A stretch of DNA of 64,000 nt from Natranaerobius thermophilus JW/NM-WN-LF (lineage in GTDB: Bacteria; Bacillota; Natranaerobiia; Natranaerobiales; Natranaerobiaceae): the NCBI RefSeq assembly GCF_000020005.1, contig NC_010718.1, forward strand, positions 1,369,001 to 1,433,000, written 5' to 3'. The notes beneath the pieces were generated by a model. That model saw only the letters and a program-made list of their open reading frames with translations. It was not told where the DNA came from and ran no database searches. Below are positions 52,648 to 61,170 of this stretch, piece after piece (within the stretch, counting starts at the first letter, position 1; each line of letters starts with the position of its first letter). Made by a program: the position numbers and the translations under genes.

Positions 52648-53208
52648 ATGAGGATAATAGCTGGATCAAAAAAGGGGCTAAAACTACATAGCTTAAAAAG
52701 TAATAAAATCAGACCAACTTCGGATAAGGTTAAAGAATCAATATTTAACATGCTACAAGATATCACGGATACCCATGTTCTTGATATGTTTTGCGGTAGT
52801 GGTAATTTAGGTTTAGAGTCACTTAGCCGTGGGGCTAGGGATGTTACATTCATTGACAATAATATTTCTGCTATCAAATTGGTGCGAAATAATGTGAAAT
52901 TATGTGAATTTTCATCACAAGTCGAAATTATTAAAGACGATATTTTTAAATGGTTGTCAAAGGGAGTGCAAGCAAAAAATACAGCTTTTGACTTAGTTTT
53001 TGCAGATCCGCCGTACAGACAAGGTTATACTGATAAATTGTTGAGTTCTGAAGAGTTAGCTGCCATAATATCCCATGGTGGTTTATTAATTTTAGAACAT
53101 GAGCAAGGGAAATTAATTGAAACTGAGCTAAAACTATGGAAACAAGTAAAGGAAAAAAATTATGGTGATACTACAATTACAATCCTAACACCGTTAAGGA
53201 GTGAATAG
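52648..53208 (+). CDS. rsmD: 16S rRNA (guanine-966-N2) methyltransferase RsmD
   Basis: SAM-dependent methyltransferase for 16S rRNA. 186 residues with MRIIAGSKKGLKL, RPTSDKVKESIFNML, DMFCGSGNLGLE (SAM site) and ADPPY (catalytic). The ribosome binding site is weak (GTGGTG). coaD begins two bases after its stop, the conserved rsmD-coaD pair. The usual upstream neighbour recG is absent. Confidence 0.96.
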   Translation: MRIIAGSKKGLKLHSLKSNKIRPTSDKVKESIFNMLQDITDTHVLDMFCGSGNLGLESLSRGARDVTFIDNNISAIKLVRNNVKLCEFSSQVEIIKDDIFKWLSKGVQAKNTAFDLVFADPPYRQGYTDKLLSSEELAAIISHGGLLILEHEQGKLIETELKLWKQVKEKNYGDTTITILTPLRSE

Positions 53209-53210
53209 TT

Positions 53211-53699
53211 ATGAAAACGGTAATTTATCCCGGAAGTTTTGATCCACCAACAAATGGCCATTTGGATATTATTCAAAGAGCTGCTCGGGTTTTTGATAAA
53301 GTTATAGTTGCTGTGTTAAATAATCCAGAGAAAAACCCTATGTTTACAGTGGCAGAACGTCGAAAAATGTTGGAAATGATCACTAAGGAATATGCCAATG
53401 TAGAAATTGATGATTTTAATGGGTTACTAGTTGATTATGTTAGAGAAAAACAAGTTAGCATAGTTATTAAAGGTCTTCGAGCTATATCGGATTTTGAAAA
53501 TGAAATGCAAATGGCTCTGACGAATAGAAAATTAGCACCTGATATTGAAACTATTTTCATGATGACTAATCATAAATGTTCATTTTTAAGTTCCAGTGTA
53601 GTAAAAGAAGTAGTAGCTTTTGATGGATGTATTGAGGGATTAGTACCAGAACAAATTCAAGACTACATTATTGAAAAAAGGAACTCTCAAAGGAAATGA
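53211..53699 (+). CDS. coaD: Phosphopantetheine adenylyltransferase
   Basis: Fourth step of coenzyme A synthesis. 162 residues. YPGSFDPPTNGHLDII contains the TxGH nucleotide-binding motif, with KGLRAISDFENEMQMA and the C-terminal SSSVVKEV also characteristic. Its terminator overlaps the end of the convergent ylbJ gene. Confidence 0.98.
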   Translation: MKTVIYPGSFDPPTNGHLDIIQRAARVFDKVIVAVLNNPEKNPMFTVAERRKMLEMITKEYANVEIDDFNGLLVDYVREKQVSIVIKGLRAISDFENEMQMALTNRKLAPDIETIFMMTNHKCSFLSSSVVKEVVAFDGCIEGLVPEQIQDYIIEKRNSQRK

Positions 53700-53709
53700 T
53701 ATCATATAT

Positions 53710-53730
53710 CCGTAATTATTTACGGTTTTT
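53710..53730 (+). terminator. Terminator after coaD, overlapping the ylbJ stop codon
   Basis: CCGTAA pairs with TTACGG around TTAT, then five T. The loop region holds the complement of the ylbJ stop codon. The stem is short, so strength is uncertain. Confidence 0.7.
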
Positions 53731-54966
53731 AAACAGGACTAATACTTTTTTGCTAATCCCTAGAGTATATAATAACATTAGTAAAATTGTGAACAATATT
53801 AGGATAATAAATACACTTAGGGACCAAGTGACTCCTAAACCCCAAGTATAAATTAATTCTGTCCCTGTTTTGGAAATTGCCGTTACTGTATGAGAAAGAC
53901 TGATATCAGCGAAAATATAATTTACAACTGGTATTGTATAAATTGCTGCTAACAATCCGTGTACCACTCTAGCACATATAAAAGGAATAATGTTAATATC
54001 TGTATCACTGGTTATACTTGCAACTTGTGCATGGACTGATAAACCACTCCAAGCGATGATTGCTCCCACAGCCATTAACTTTTGTACTAAAGGAATTTCA
54101 GCAGGCAAATTGCCGGCGATTTCGGAGCCAAGAGAAATTTCGAAAAAACCACTAATAATTGCTGGAATTAAATCGGGCTCTAGCCCCACAGATACAAAAA
54201 TTGGTGCCAAAATTGCTGTTATCAAATCAACTACTCCTACAACTGTTAAAATTCTTATAATTACTGAAAAAAGTATAATAAAGCCTCCGATAAGTAATAA
54301 ATTGTTGACCGAGTTTTTTATTGCATCCCCTAATAATTTACCCATGGTGCGTCCGTCCCGGTCTTTTGCATCGAACATAGCTTTAAATGCTCTAATAACT
54401 ATATGTTCTTGGCTTTTTGGTTCTTTTGTTATATCAGAACTATTTTTTTTGTAAAATCGCATTAATAAACCCACAGTAAAACTAGACATATAATGGGCTG
54501 CAGCTATCATTAAACCTAATTGGGCATTGTGAAACATTCCTACTGCTACAGCCCCGAACATAAAAAGTGGATCAGCAGTATTGGTAAAGCACAATAATCT
54601 TTCCGCCTCAGTTTTAGTAAGCATACTGTCCCTTCTAAGCTTGGATGTTAGAATGGACCCAATGGGAAATCCAGAAGCCAAACCTACTGCCATAACAAAA
54701 GAACCGGCTCCAGGCACATTAAATATTGGCCTCATTAATGGTTCTAACATAACTCCCATGAAGTGGACAACGCCGAGACCCATTAAAATTTCTGCCCCGA
54801 TAAAAAAAGGTAGTAAAGCCGGAAAAACTACTTCCCACCAAATATTAAGGCCATCAACTGCCGCGTCAAAAGCCCTATCAGGAAAAAGTATTAAAGAAAT
54901 GGTTAGAAATGCTGCACTACATGATAGGAATAGATGAAATAATTTCCCTCCTTTAATGTTATCCAT
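53716..54966 (-). CDS. ylbJ: Sporulation integral membrane protein YlbJ
   Basis: Polytopic membrane protein of 416 residues with about nine to ten hydrophobic segments and nucleoside-transporter gate-like motifs (GLASGFPIGS, ISGFFEISLGSE). In Bacillus ylbJ is a sigma-E gene needed for heat-resistant spores; the substrate is unknown. ATG 54966 is eight bases from AAGGAGG; an upstream TTG is too close to it. A sigma-E-like promoter lies upstream. Convergent with coaD, divergent from the patatin gene. Confidence 0.94.
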   Translation of the reverse strand: MDNIKGGKLFHLFLSCSAAFLTISLILFPDRAFDAAVDGLNIWWEVVFPALLPFFIGAEILMGLGVVHFMGVMLEPLMRPIFNVPGAGSFVMAVGLASGFPIGSILTSKLRRDSMLTKTEAERLLCFTNTADPLFMFGAVAVGMFHNAQLGLMIAAAHYMSSFTVGLLMRFYKKNSSDITKEPKSQEHIVIRAFKAMFDAKDRDGRTMGKLLGDAIKNSVNNLLLIGGFIILFSVIIRILTVVGVVDLITAILAPIFVSVGLEPDLIPAIISGFFEISLGSEIAGNLPAEIPLVQKLMAVGAIIAWSGLSVHAQVASITSDTDINIIPFICARVVHGLLAAIYTIPVVNYIFADISLSHTVTAISKTGTELIYTWGLGVTWSLSVFIILILFTILLMLLYTLGISKKVLVLFKNRK

Positions 54967-55000
54967 AATCAATTCCTCCTTAAAACCGGGTACATTATCA

Positions 55001-55028
55001 TTTATATTGGTAAAAAAGGGGAATATAC
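55001..55028 (-). promoter_or_regulatory. Candidate sigma-E promoter for ylbJ
   Basis: On the minus strand, GTATATT (55022-55028), 13 bases, AATATAAA (55001-55008). The -35 agrees fully with KMATATT on its ATATT part; the -10 agrees with CATACAMT at five of eight positions. Confidence 0.5.
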
Positions 55029-55048
55029 TTAGATTAGAGGTGGTTATT

Positions 55049-55819
55049 TTGACTAAAAAAATAGGTTTAGCTTTGAGCGCCGGCTCAGCCCGGGGCTTGG
55101 CTCATATAGGTGTTTTAAAAACATTAATTGACAATAATATTCCAATTGATTGCATTGCAGGAACCAGTATGGGTAGTATGGTAGGAGGTTTGTATGCTGC
55201 AGGGATACCAATTGATATTATCGAGGGCTTATCTTTAAATTTAACACAAAAAAAATGGGTGGATATAGGTGTGCCTAGAAAGGGATTTATTCGAGGTGAT
55301 AAAGTTTTACAAATTCTGCGCATGTTAACTAAAGACAGCGCTATTGAAAATACCAAAATTCCCTTTGGTTGTGTGGCGACTGAATTAAACACTGGAGAAC
55401 GAATTGTTTACAAACAAGGGAATTTAGCGGAAGCTATCAGGGCAAGTATTTCTATTCCGGGAGTTTTTACTCCATACGAATACGAAGGAAAAACTCTAGT
55501 AGATGGGGCATTAGTAGACCGACTACCTGTAAGTTTGTGTCGCGCTTTAGGAGCCGATTGTGTAATTTCAGTAGATGTGAGTACCCACGTGTCTAATGCT
55601 AGTATTACTAATATATTTGATGTGATAGTCCAATCAATGAATATAATGCAAGCTGAAATGTTAAAAGAAAGAAGAGAAGATAGCGATATTCTGATTAGGC
55701 CTGATGTACAAAGTATTACACCCAATCAATTCCAAAAGGCAGAAGAAGCTATTGAAGCAGGCAAAGAAGCATGTCAGGAAGTTTTACCAGCTTTAAAACA
55801 AGTAGTCGAGGAGTGTTAA
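55049..55819 (+). CDS. Patatin-like phospholipase (RssA/YlbK type)
   Basis: Predicted serine esterase or phospholipase of 256 residues. Oxyanion hole SAGSARG (residues 10-16), nucleophile GTSMG with Ser40, and catalytic DGA with Asp152. No signal peptide or membrane segment is seen, so it is probably cytoplasmic. The start is TTG 55049 after AGAGGTGG; earlier starts overlap the divergent ylbJ control region. ylbL follows after three bases. Natural substrate unknown. Confidence 0.9.
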   Translation: MTKKIGLALSAGSARGLAHIGVLKTLIDNNIPIDCIAGTSMGSMVGGLYAAGIPIDIIEGLSLNLTQKKWVDIGVPRKGFIRGDKVLQILRMLTKDSAIENTKIPFGCVATELNTGERIVYKQGNLAEAIRASISIPGVFTPYEYEGKTLVDGALVDRLPVSLCRALGADCVISVDVSTHVSNASITNIFDVIVQSMNIMQAEMLKERREDSDILIRPDVQSITPNQFQKAEEAIEAGKEACQEVLPALKQVVEEC

Positions 55820-55822
55820 AAA

Positions 55823-56821
55823 ATGACTAACTCTAAATCACTCATTGCAAGAATTTTACAAACCTTTGCTGTAGTTGCCGTCCTAATATTATTACTAAGT
55901 CAGGTGACGCCAGATTATTATCTGGTACAACCAGGTACACCTTTAGAGTTGAGTGAGGTTATTGAAATAGACAATGATAGCCAAAAATTTGGCAATTTGT
56001 TTTTGACAACAGTGAATCAATCTCGCACCAGTGGAGTATCATTTTTGTATGGATTACTTAATCCCAATGCTGAATTACATGAAATAGAAGAAGTGATACC
56101 TCCGGAAATGGATGTGGAAGAGTATCGAGAGATGATGCAGCAACGCATGACGGACAGTCAAAACATAGCAAAAACAGTTGCTCTAGAAAATTTGGGTCAT
56201 GAAATAGAATTTACTGGAGAAGGTATAAAGGTATTAGAGCTAGCAGAGGATAGTCCTGCAGAAAACATTTTAAAAAAAGATGATATTATCACTAAAGTCA
56301 ACGGAGAACCCATATATTTAGCCGAAGAATTAGTCGGTTATATAGAAAATCATCCTATTGGTGAAACTGTAGAATTGACAATTGAACGAAATAACCAAGA
56401 GGAGCTAAAAACTGTAGAAACGAAAGCTCATCCTGATAATCCGGATAATTCATACTTGGGCGTTTTTATAAAAACTGTCAAATGGGAACCTATACTACCA
56501 GTTGATATAAATTTTGAAACAGGAGGTATTGGTGGTCCTTCAGCAGGTTTGATGTTTGTTTTAGAAATCATGAATCAGTTAACTGAAGAAGACTTAAGTC
56601 AAGGGCGAGTAATTGCAGGTACAGGGGCGATAGATTTAGATGGTTCCGTTAATGCGGTAGGAGGAGTAAGACATAAAGTTCGAGCTGCAGAAGCCCAAGG
56701 CGCTACTTACTTCCTGGTTCCCGAAAACAATTATGAAGAAGCTCAACAAGGGGCCGAAGATATCAAAGTTGTCAAAGTAACAAATATTGAAGAAGTTCAA
56801 GATTTTTTGGAATCACTTTAA
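55823..56821 (+). CDS. ylbL: Membrane-anchored PDZ/Lon-like serine protease YlbL
   Basis: 332 residues: an N-terminal membrane segment (about 12-30), a PDZ domain (about 130-215, VLELAEDSPAENILKKDDII), and a C-terminal Lon-type protease domain with Ser240 in GGPSAG and Lys285 in RHKVRA as the Ser-Lys pair. Active outside the membrane. In Bacillus YlbL contributes to DNA damage checkpoint recovery; SepM relatives process peptides. The external domain is acidic. Confidence 0.94.
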   Translation: MTNSKSLIARILQTFAVVAVLILLLSQVTPDYYLVQPGTPLELSEVIEIDNDSQKFGNLFLTTVNQSRTSGVSFLYGLLNPNAELHEIEEVIPPEMDVEEYREMMQQRMTDSQNIAKTVALENLGHEIEFTGEGIKVLELAEDSPAENILKKDDIITKVNGEPIYLAEELVGYIENHPIGETVELTIERNNQEELKTVETKAHPDNPDNSYLGVFIKTVKWEPILPVDINFETGGIGGPSAGLMFVLEIMNQLTEEDLSQGRVIAGTGAIDLDGSVNAVGGVRHKVRAAEAQGATYFLVPENNYEEAQQGAEDIKVVKVTNIEEVQDFLESL

Positions 56822-56828
56822 TGTAAAT

Positions 56829-58016
56829 TTAGTCAGGATGTACAATAGGAGGCCTTATATATTCTTCTCGACCGTCTTTTTGTTTTAATAAATTATAAAA
56901 GGCTGATGCCTTCACTTCCCAGTGAAAGCATTGGCGGCAATAATGTGACAAAGACCTCAAGTCACGGGCTGGACGGGTTAAAATTGGTAAAGAAGCTCTG
57001 TCAGATATTGTTTTTAATGCCTGTCTGCCTCGTTGATTCATACCTAAAACTCTTAAGTATGGAGGACCTGTGGTATTGAAATGGTTAAGTAGTGATTTGT
57101 CAATTTCCATGAGGGCATGCAACATCAGTCTGTTTAAACGAGTTCTTGTATAGCGCTTGGTTTTTAATTTGGATATAAACTCTTCTAATGTGCACGAATC
57201 AAGGGAAGCATTATAAATGCGGTTTTCTAAGCCCTGTTCCCACTCCATTAGTTGTTCAATAGTTTCCTTATTCGTTATCCTAAATTTATAAAGTATATGC
57301 TGTTCAAGCATTTTGAAAAATATCCAATCTGTTTTATTTTGAGATAGTAAATTCCAAGTTTGATCAGGTACAGTGTGTTTAATTAGAGATAAATCGCCAT
57401 TTTTGGCTGCCTGTCTAATAGCTGTAGCGCTGCTAAATTTGCCGGATATTTCACTTTTGTGGTAAGGGCTTCCCTGTCTTTGGACTGTTATACAGCTGAT
57501 ATCACTAGACAGTAGATCGTGACTTTTTAGATATTCGATTCCAAGTATATCATTGGAAGCTAGCTCATTTAAATTTAAAGCCTTAGCCAATGCTTCAGAA
57601 AAATTAAATCCTTGGTCTAAGTAGTTATGCAAAGTTTGTCGAAAGTGCTCAGATTCTTCTAAAGACAACTTGGCTGCTCTTTGTAGTAATGTTAGATCTC
57701 CAGTTTCACTTCCAAAAGATTGGTAGCTGATAACCCCGGAATCCTTTAACAAAGCAACTGCTCCTTGGGCAAATTCTCGGGCACTTTGAGTAGCCCATAA
57801 AAAAGGCAGTTCGACTACTAAGTCAACTCCTTGATTCAAGGCCATTTCAGCCCTTGTCCATTTATCAATAATAGCTGGCTCTCCTCGTTGCACCCAATTG
57901 CCGCTCATAACAGCCATGACAAAATCAGGGCGAATTTGCTCTAAACTATTAGTAATATGATATAAATGTCCGTTGTGAAATGGATTGTATTCAGCAATGA
58001 TACCAAGCCCTTGCAT
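56829..58016 (-). CDS. tmcAL: tRNA(Met) cytidine acetate ligase TmcAL (YlbM)
   Basis: Uses acetate and ATP to make N4-acetylcytidine at the wobble position of elongator tRNA-Met. 395 residues from the ATG at 58016, which has GGGGG upstream; a longer frame to 58097 lacks a site. N-terminal nucleotidyltransferase motif NPFHNGH (His14, His17), [16 protein letters not shown] and SATAIR are diagnostic. Convergent with ylbL and divergent from yceD. Confidence 0.94.
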
Positions 58017-58166
58017 ATTTAAAGAACCCCCTGTTAGATAATTTGAGTTATGTAATAATTGTTTCTCGGCGGGAATTGTGTTATCCTTCCTATACATACC
58101 ATTCTTGACAAAAAAAGAGGAGTTAATTATAATATAACCTGTTTAAGGAGCATAGGAGGACAGCTT

Positions 58167-58718
58167 ATGAAGGTATTATTAAATGCTTTAAAAAGTGCAC
58201 CTGAAGGAACTAAGAAGTATCAAAGGGAGGTACATCCACCTCAAGATTTAAAAAACAGTGTACAACCCGCTAAAGTTGATTTTACGGCGACTTATACGGG
58301 AAACGGAATTTTAATTACGGGACAACTTGAAACAACATACGACACCAACTGTGATCGCTGTTTAAAGCCAGCAAAAAAAGAGATATCCATTAATTTTCAA
58401 GAAGAGTTTCGCCAGATGGAAAGCAGTCAATTAGATCAGGATGAAGAAGACCAAGAGGAAGAAGATGATGAGAAAGAAGTTGTCTTAGACAGTGAAGATC
58501 TAAATGTGGATTATTTTAGTGGAAATGAATTAGATCTAACAGACTTATTCAGACAGATGTTAATTTTAGCGATTCCTCCAAAAGTTGTATGTCAAGAAGA
58601 CTGTCCTGGTTTATGTCCACATTGCGGAGTGGATTTGTCATCAAAAAAATGTCAGTGTAAAGGGATGGACATTGACCCTCGGATGGCTAAACTGCAAGAG
58701 TTAAAAAAAGATTTATAG
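58167..58718 (+). CDS. YceD/DUF177 family protein
   Basis: 183 residues from ATG 58167 after AGGAGGA. Family links it to 23S rRNA accumulation and it is nearly always next to rpmF. Visible features are CDRCLKP near residue 72, a very acidic central stretch, and a C-terminal cluster CQEDCPGLCPHCG with CQC that may bind zinc. Biochemical role unknown. rpmF follows after 25 bases. Confidence 0.92.
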   Translation: MKVLLNALKSAPEGTKKYQREVHPPQDLKNSVQPAKVDFTATYTGNGILITGQLETTYDTNCDRCLKPAKKEISINFQEEFRQMESSQLDQDEEDQEEEDDEKEVVLDSEDLNVDYFSGNELDLTDLFRQMLILAIPPKVVCQEDCPGLCPHCGVDLSSKKCQCKGMDIDPRMAKLQELKKDL

Positions 58719-58743
58719 TAACTAATCAAGGAGGTGTGAATTA

Positions 58744-58917
58744 ATGGCAGTACCAAAGAAAAGGACTTCAAAAACTCGAACAAATCGTAGAAGAGCTCAA
58801 AAGAAAGCGAGAGCACCACAGTTTGTTGAGTGCCCTCAATGTAGAGAAAAGAAATTACCGCACAGAATTTGTCAAAGTTGTGGGCATTACAAAGGTGAAG
58901 AAATTATAGAAGTATAA
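58744..58917 (+). CDS. rpmF: 50S ribosomal protein L32
   Basis: 57-residue ribosomal protein. [19 protein letters not shown] is the typical basic N-terminus, and CPQC with CQSCG makes it the four-cysteine zinc form. AAGGAGGTG is the ribosome binding site. yceD-rpmF-plsX is the common order, with a terminator and a new promoter before plsX. Confidence 0.98.
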   Translation: MAVPKKRTSKTRTNRRRAQKKARAPQFVECPQCREKKLPHRICQSCGHYKGEEIIEV

Positions 58918-58927
58918 TTAGTATTGC

Positions 58928-58972
58928 AAGCACCTACAGGCCTCATATTATGTTGCCGGTAGGTGCTTTTTT
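58928..58972 (+). terminator. Rho-independent terminator after rpmF
   Basis: AAGCACCTAC pairs with GTAGGTGCTT, extended by GGC/GCC after one mismatch, then a run of six T. It runs directly into the plsX promoter. Confidence 0.93.
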
Positions 58973-58973
58973 C

Positions 58974-59002
58974 TTGCAATTCAATTGGTGATATATTATA
59001 CT
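58974..59002 (+). promoter_or_regulatory. Promoter for the plsX-fab operon
   Basis: TTGCAA at 58974-58979, 17 bases, TATACT at 58997-59002. The start point would be near 59009, giving a leader of about 135 bases. Confidence 0.75.
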
Positions 59003-59079
59003 GTTTTTGAAATTAACTGGTAGTTAACTTATAGTTAATTAGAATTTAAAATCCTTAATTTCTAATAGTATATCACCTT
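58987..59079. promoter_or_regulatory. Palindromes downstream of the plsX promoter (possible operator)
   Basis: TTAACT-GGT-AGTTAA at 59013-59027 is an exact inverted repeat just after the expected transcription start. AGTTAACT inside it is itself palindromic and TAGTTAA is repeated at 59032. A wider pair, GGTGATATA (58987) and TATATCACC (59071-59079), encloses the whole. The layout fits repressor control of fatty-acid synthesis. Confidence 0.5.
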
Positions 59080-59142
59080 AGATTCTATACATTATTGATA
59101 TAAATTAGTTCCAACAGGATTTTTATAATAAGGGGGAAAACT

Positions 59143-60168
59143 ATGATTAGAGTAGCTTTAGATGCTATGGGTGGAGATCATGCCCCAAAAGCGCCTGTGA
59201 AAGGTGCTTTGTTAGCTGTACAAGAGTTACAAGAAATTTCGATTTCTCTTGTCGGTCAAAAAGAATTAATTGAACAAGAACTTTCTCGAATAAAAAGCGA
59301 AGATTTTGATGATGATAACATACATATAGTTGATGCACGGGAAATAATATCAGGTGAAGACAATCCAACTCAAGCAATTAGAGAAAAAAAAGACTCCTCC
59401 TTAGTAAAGGCCATGAACTTATTAAAAGATAATCAAGTAGAAGCTGTAGTTAGTGCTGGAAATACCGGGGCGTTTATGGCTGGAGGGTTGCTCAAACTCG
59501 GAAGACTAGCAAATATCAAAAGGCCTGCTTTAGCACCTGTTTTTCCAGCTTTTGATGGAAATGGGACTGTTGTATTAGACGTTGGTGCTACTATGGATCC
59601 TAAACCAGAACACTTAAAAGATTTTGCAATTATGGGAAGTGTTTATGCAGAAAAAGTACTTGGTCGTGAACGACCACGGGTGGGACTAATAAATGTAGGT
59701 GAAGAAGCAGGTAAAGGTAATCAACTTACTAAGGAAAGCTATAGTTTATTAGAGACTGCTCCTATTAACTTTTGTGGTAATGTGGAAGCCAGGGAATTGT
59801 TATCAGGTGATTTTGATGTGGTTGTATGTGAAGGTTTTATGGGAAATGTACTTCTCAAATTTATGGAAGGCATAGGAAAAGGACTTTTTGGGACAATGAA
59901 AGACGAATTTACTGCGGATTTTAAGAGTAAACTTGGAGCTTGGATGTTAAAACCTCGTATGAAGTCTCTTAAAAGTAGATTTGATTACAATGAGTATGGA
60001 GGAGCACCTTTTCTAGGAGTGAACGGAATTCTTGTGAAAAGTCACGGTTCCTCCAATGAAACCGCCATTAAAAATGCTATTGTGCGCCAAGTATATCATT
60101 TTGTCAATAACGAAGTTTTGACGGCTTTTTCACAGGAAATAGAGAAAGGGGTAGAAACTGATGAGTAA
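59143..60168 (+). CDS. plsX: Phosphate acyltransferase PlsX
   Basis: Makes acyl-phosphate from acyl-ACP, the acyl donor for PlsY in phospholipid synthesis. 341 residues with VALDAMGGDHAPKAPVKG, VSAGNTGAFMAGG, LDVGATMDPKPEHL and CEGFMGNVLLK. GGGGG precedes ATG 59143. First gene of the operon. Unlike Bacillus there is no fapR in front; fabH overlaps its end by eight bases. Confidence 0.97.
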   Translation: MIRVALDAMGGDHAPKAPVKGALLAVQELQEISISLVGQKELIEQELSRIKSEDFDDDNIHIVDAREIISGEDNPTQAIREKKDSSLVKAMNLLKDNQVEAVVSAGNTGAFMAGGLLKLGRLANIKRPALAPVFPAFDGNGTVVLDVGATMDPKPEHLKDFAIMGSVYAEKVLGRERPRVGLINVGEEAGKGNQLTKESYSLLETAPINFCGNVEARELLSGDFDVVVCEGFMGNVLLKFMEGIGKGLFGTMKDEFTADFKSKLGAWMLKPRMKSLKSRFDYNEYGGAPFLGVNGILVKSHGSSNETAIKNAIVRQVYHFVNNEVLTAFSQEIEKGVETDE

Positions 60169-61150
60169 TGCGAAAATACTGGCCACAGGAAAAAGTGTAC
60201 CTGATTCAATTTTCACCAATGAAGATTTGGAGAAGATGGTGGAAACCAGTGATAGTTGGATCACATCAAGAACAGGCATCAAGGAACGTAGGATTGCAGA
60301 TGAAAACACAGCTACGTCTCATTTGTCAGTACAAGCGGCCGAAATAGCTTTGAACAAATCTGGAATTGAACCAGCCGATTTGGATATGATCATTGTAGCT
60401 ACGGTTACTCCTGACATGGCTTTCCCTTCTACGGCTTGCCTTGTTCAAGATAAATTAGGAGCTGATCAAGCATGTGCATTTGACTTGGAAGCTGCCTGTA
60501 CAGGCTTTTTGTATGGATTGCGGATAGCCAGTCAGTTTATAGCTACTGATACCCATAAATATATCTTGGTTATAGGATCAGAAACCCTGTCCAAAATTGT
60601 TGATTGGGAAGATAGAAACACCTGCGTTCTTTTTGGTGATGGAGCCGGCGCAGCAGTACTTGGCCCTGTAGAGAATGGTGAAGAAGACAAAGGTTTGATC
60701 TCTTTTGATTTAGGTGCTGATGGCTCCAAGGGGGAATTATTGCAGCAACCTGCAGGAGGTTCCTTAAAGCCGGCTACATTAGAAACAGTTAGTAGTAAAG
60801 AGCATTTTATCAAAATGAATGGAAATGAAGTCTTTAAATTTGCTGTGAAAGTTATTGGTGATACAACGGAAAAGGCTTTGAAAAAAATTGACAAAACAAC
60901 TGAAGATATTGATTTATTTATTCCTCATCAGGCAAATCAGAGAATTATTGATTCCGCTACTAATCGTCTTGGTATAAGTAAGGAGAAAACTTTTGTTAAT
61001 CTACAAAATTATGGAAATATGTCAGCAGCTTCGATTCCGGTTGCTTTAGATGAAGCTATTGAAGAAAATTTAATAAAGGAAGATGACTTGGTTGCCTTAG
61101 TAGGTTTTGGTGGAGGTTTGACCTGGGGCTCTTGTCTCATTAAATGGTAG
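60161..61150 (+). CDS. fabH: 3-oxoacyl-ACP synthase III FabH
   Basis: Starts fatty acid synthesis by condensing acyl-CoA with malonyl-ACP. 329 residues. Catalytic Cys113 in AACTGFLYG, His in HQANQRI and Asn in NYGNMSAAS complete the triad; GGGLTWGS is at the C-terminus. Starts inside the plsX end, GAAAGGGG as binding site. Primer preference (acetyl or branched) is not evident from the sequence. Confidence 0.97.
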   Translation: MSNAKILATGKSVPDSIFTNEDLEKMVETSDSWITSRTGIKERRIADENTATSHLSVQAAEIALNKSGIEPADLDMIIVATVTPDMAFPSTACLVQDKLGADQACAFDLEAACTGFLYGLRIASQFIATDTHKYILVIGSETLSKIVDWEDRNTCVLFGDGAGAAVLGPVENGEEDKGLISFDLGADGSKGELLQQPAGGSLKPATLETVSSKEHFIKMNGNEVFKFAVKVIGDTTEKALKKIDKTTEDIDLFIPHQANQRIIDSATNRLGISKEKTFVNLQNYGNMSAASIPVALDEAIEENLIKEDDLVALVGFGGGLTWGSCLIKW

Positions 61151-61170
61151 TAGAAAATGGAGGGTTTATC

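Noticed and set aside
53990-54454. 154-codon plus frame antisense to ylbJ
   Set aside because: ylbJ on the other strand has clear family motifs, a good SD and a promoter; the plus frame has neither.
55408-55725. 105-codon minus frame inside the patatin gene
   Set aside because: Overlaps the catalytic Asp region of the patatin protein and shows no own signals.
59095-59129. TTGATA and TATAAT just before plsX as a promoter
   Set aside because: The spacer is 23 bases and the -10 would be too close to the start codon; the upstream TTGCAA-17-TATACT pair is better.
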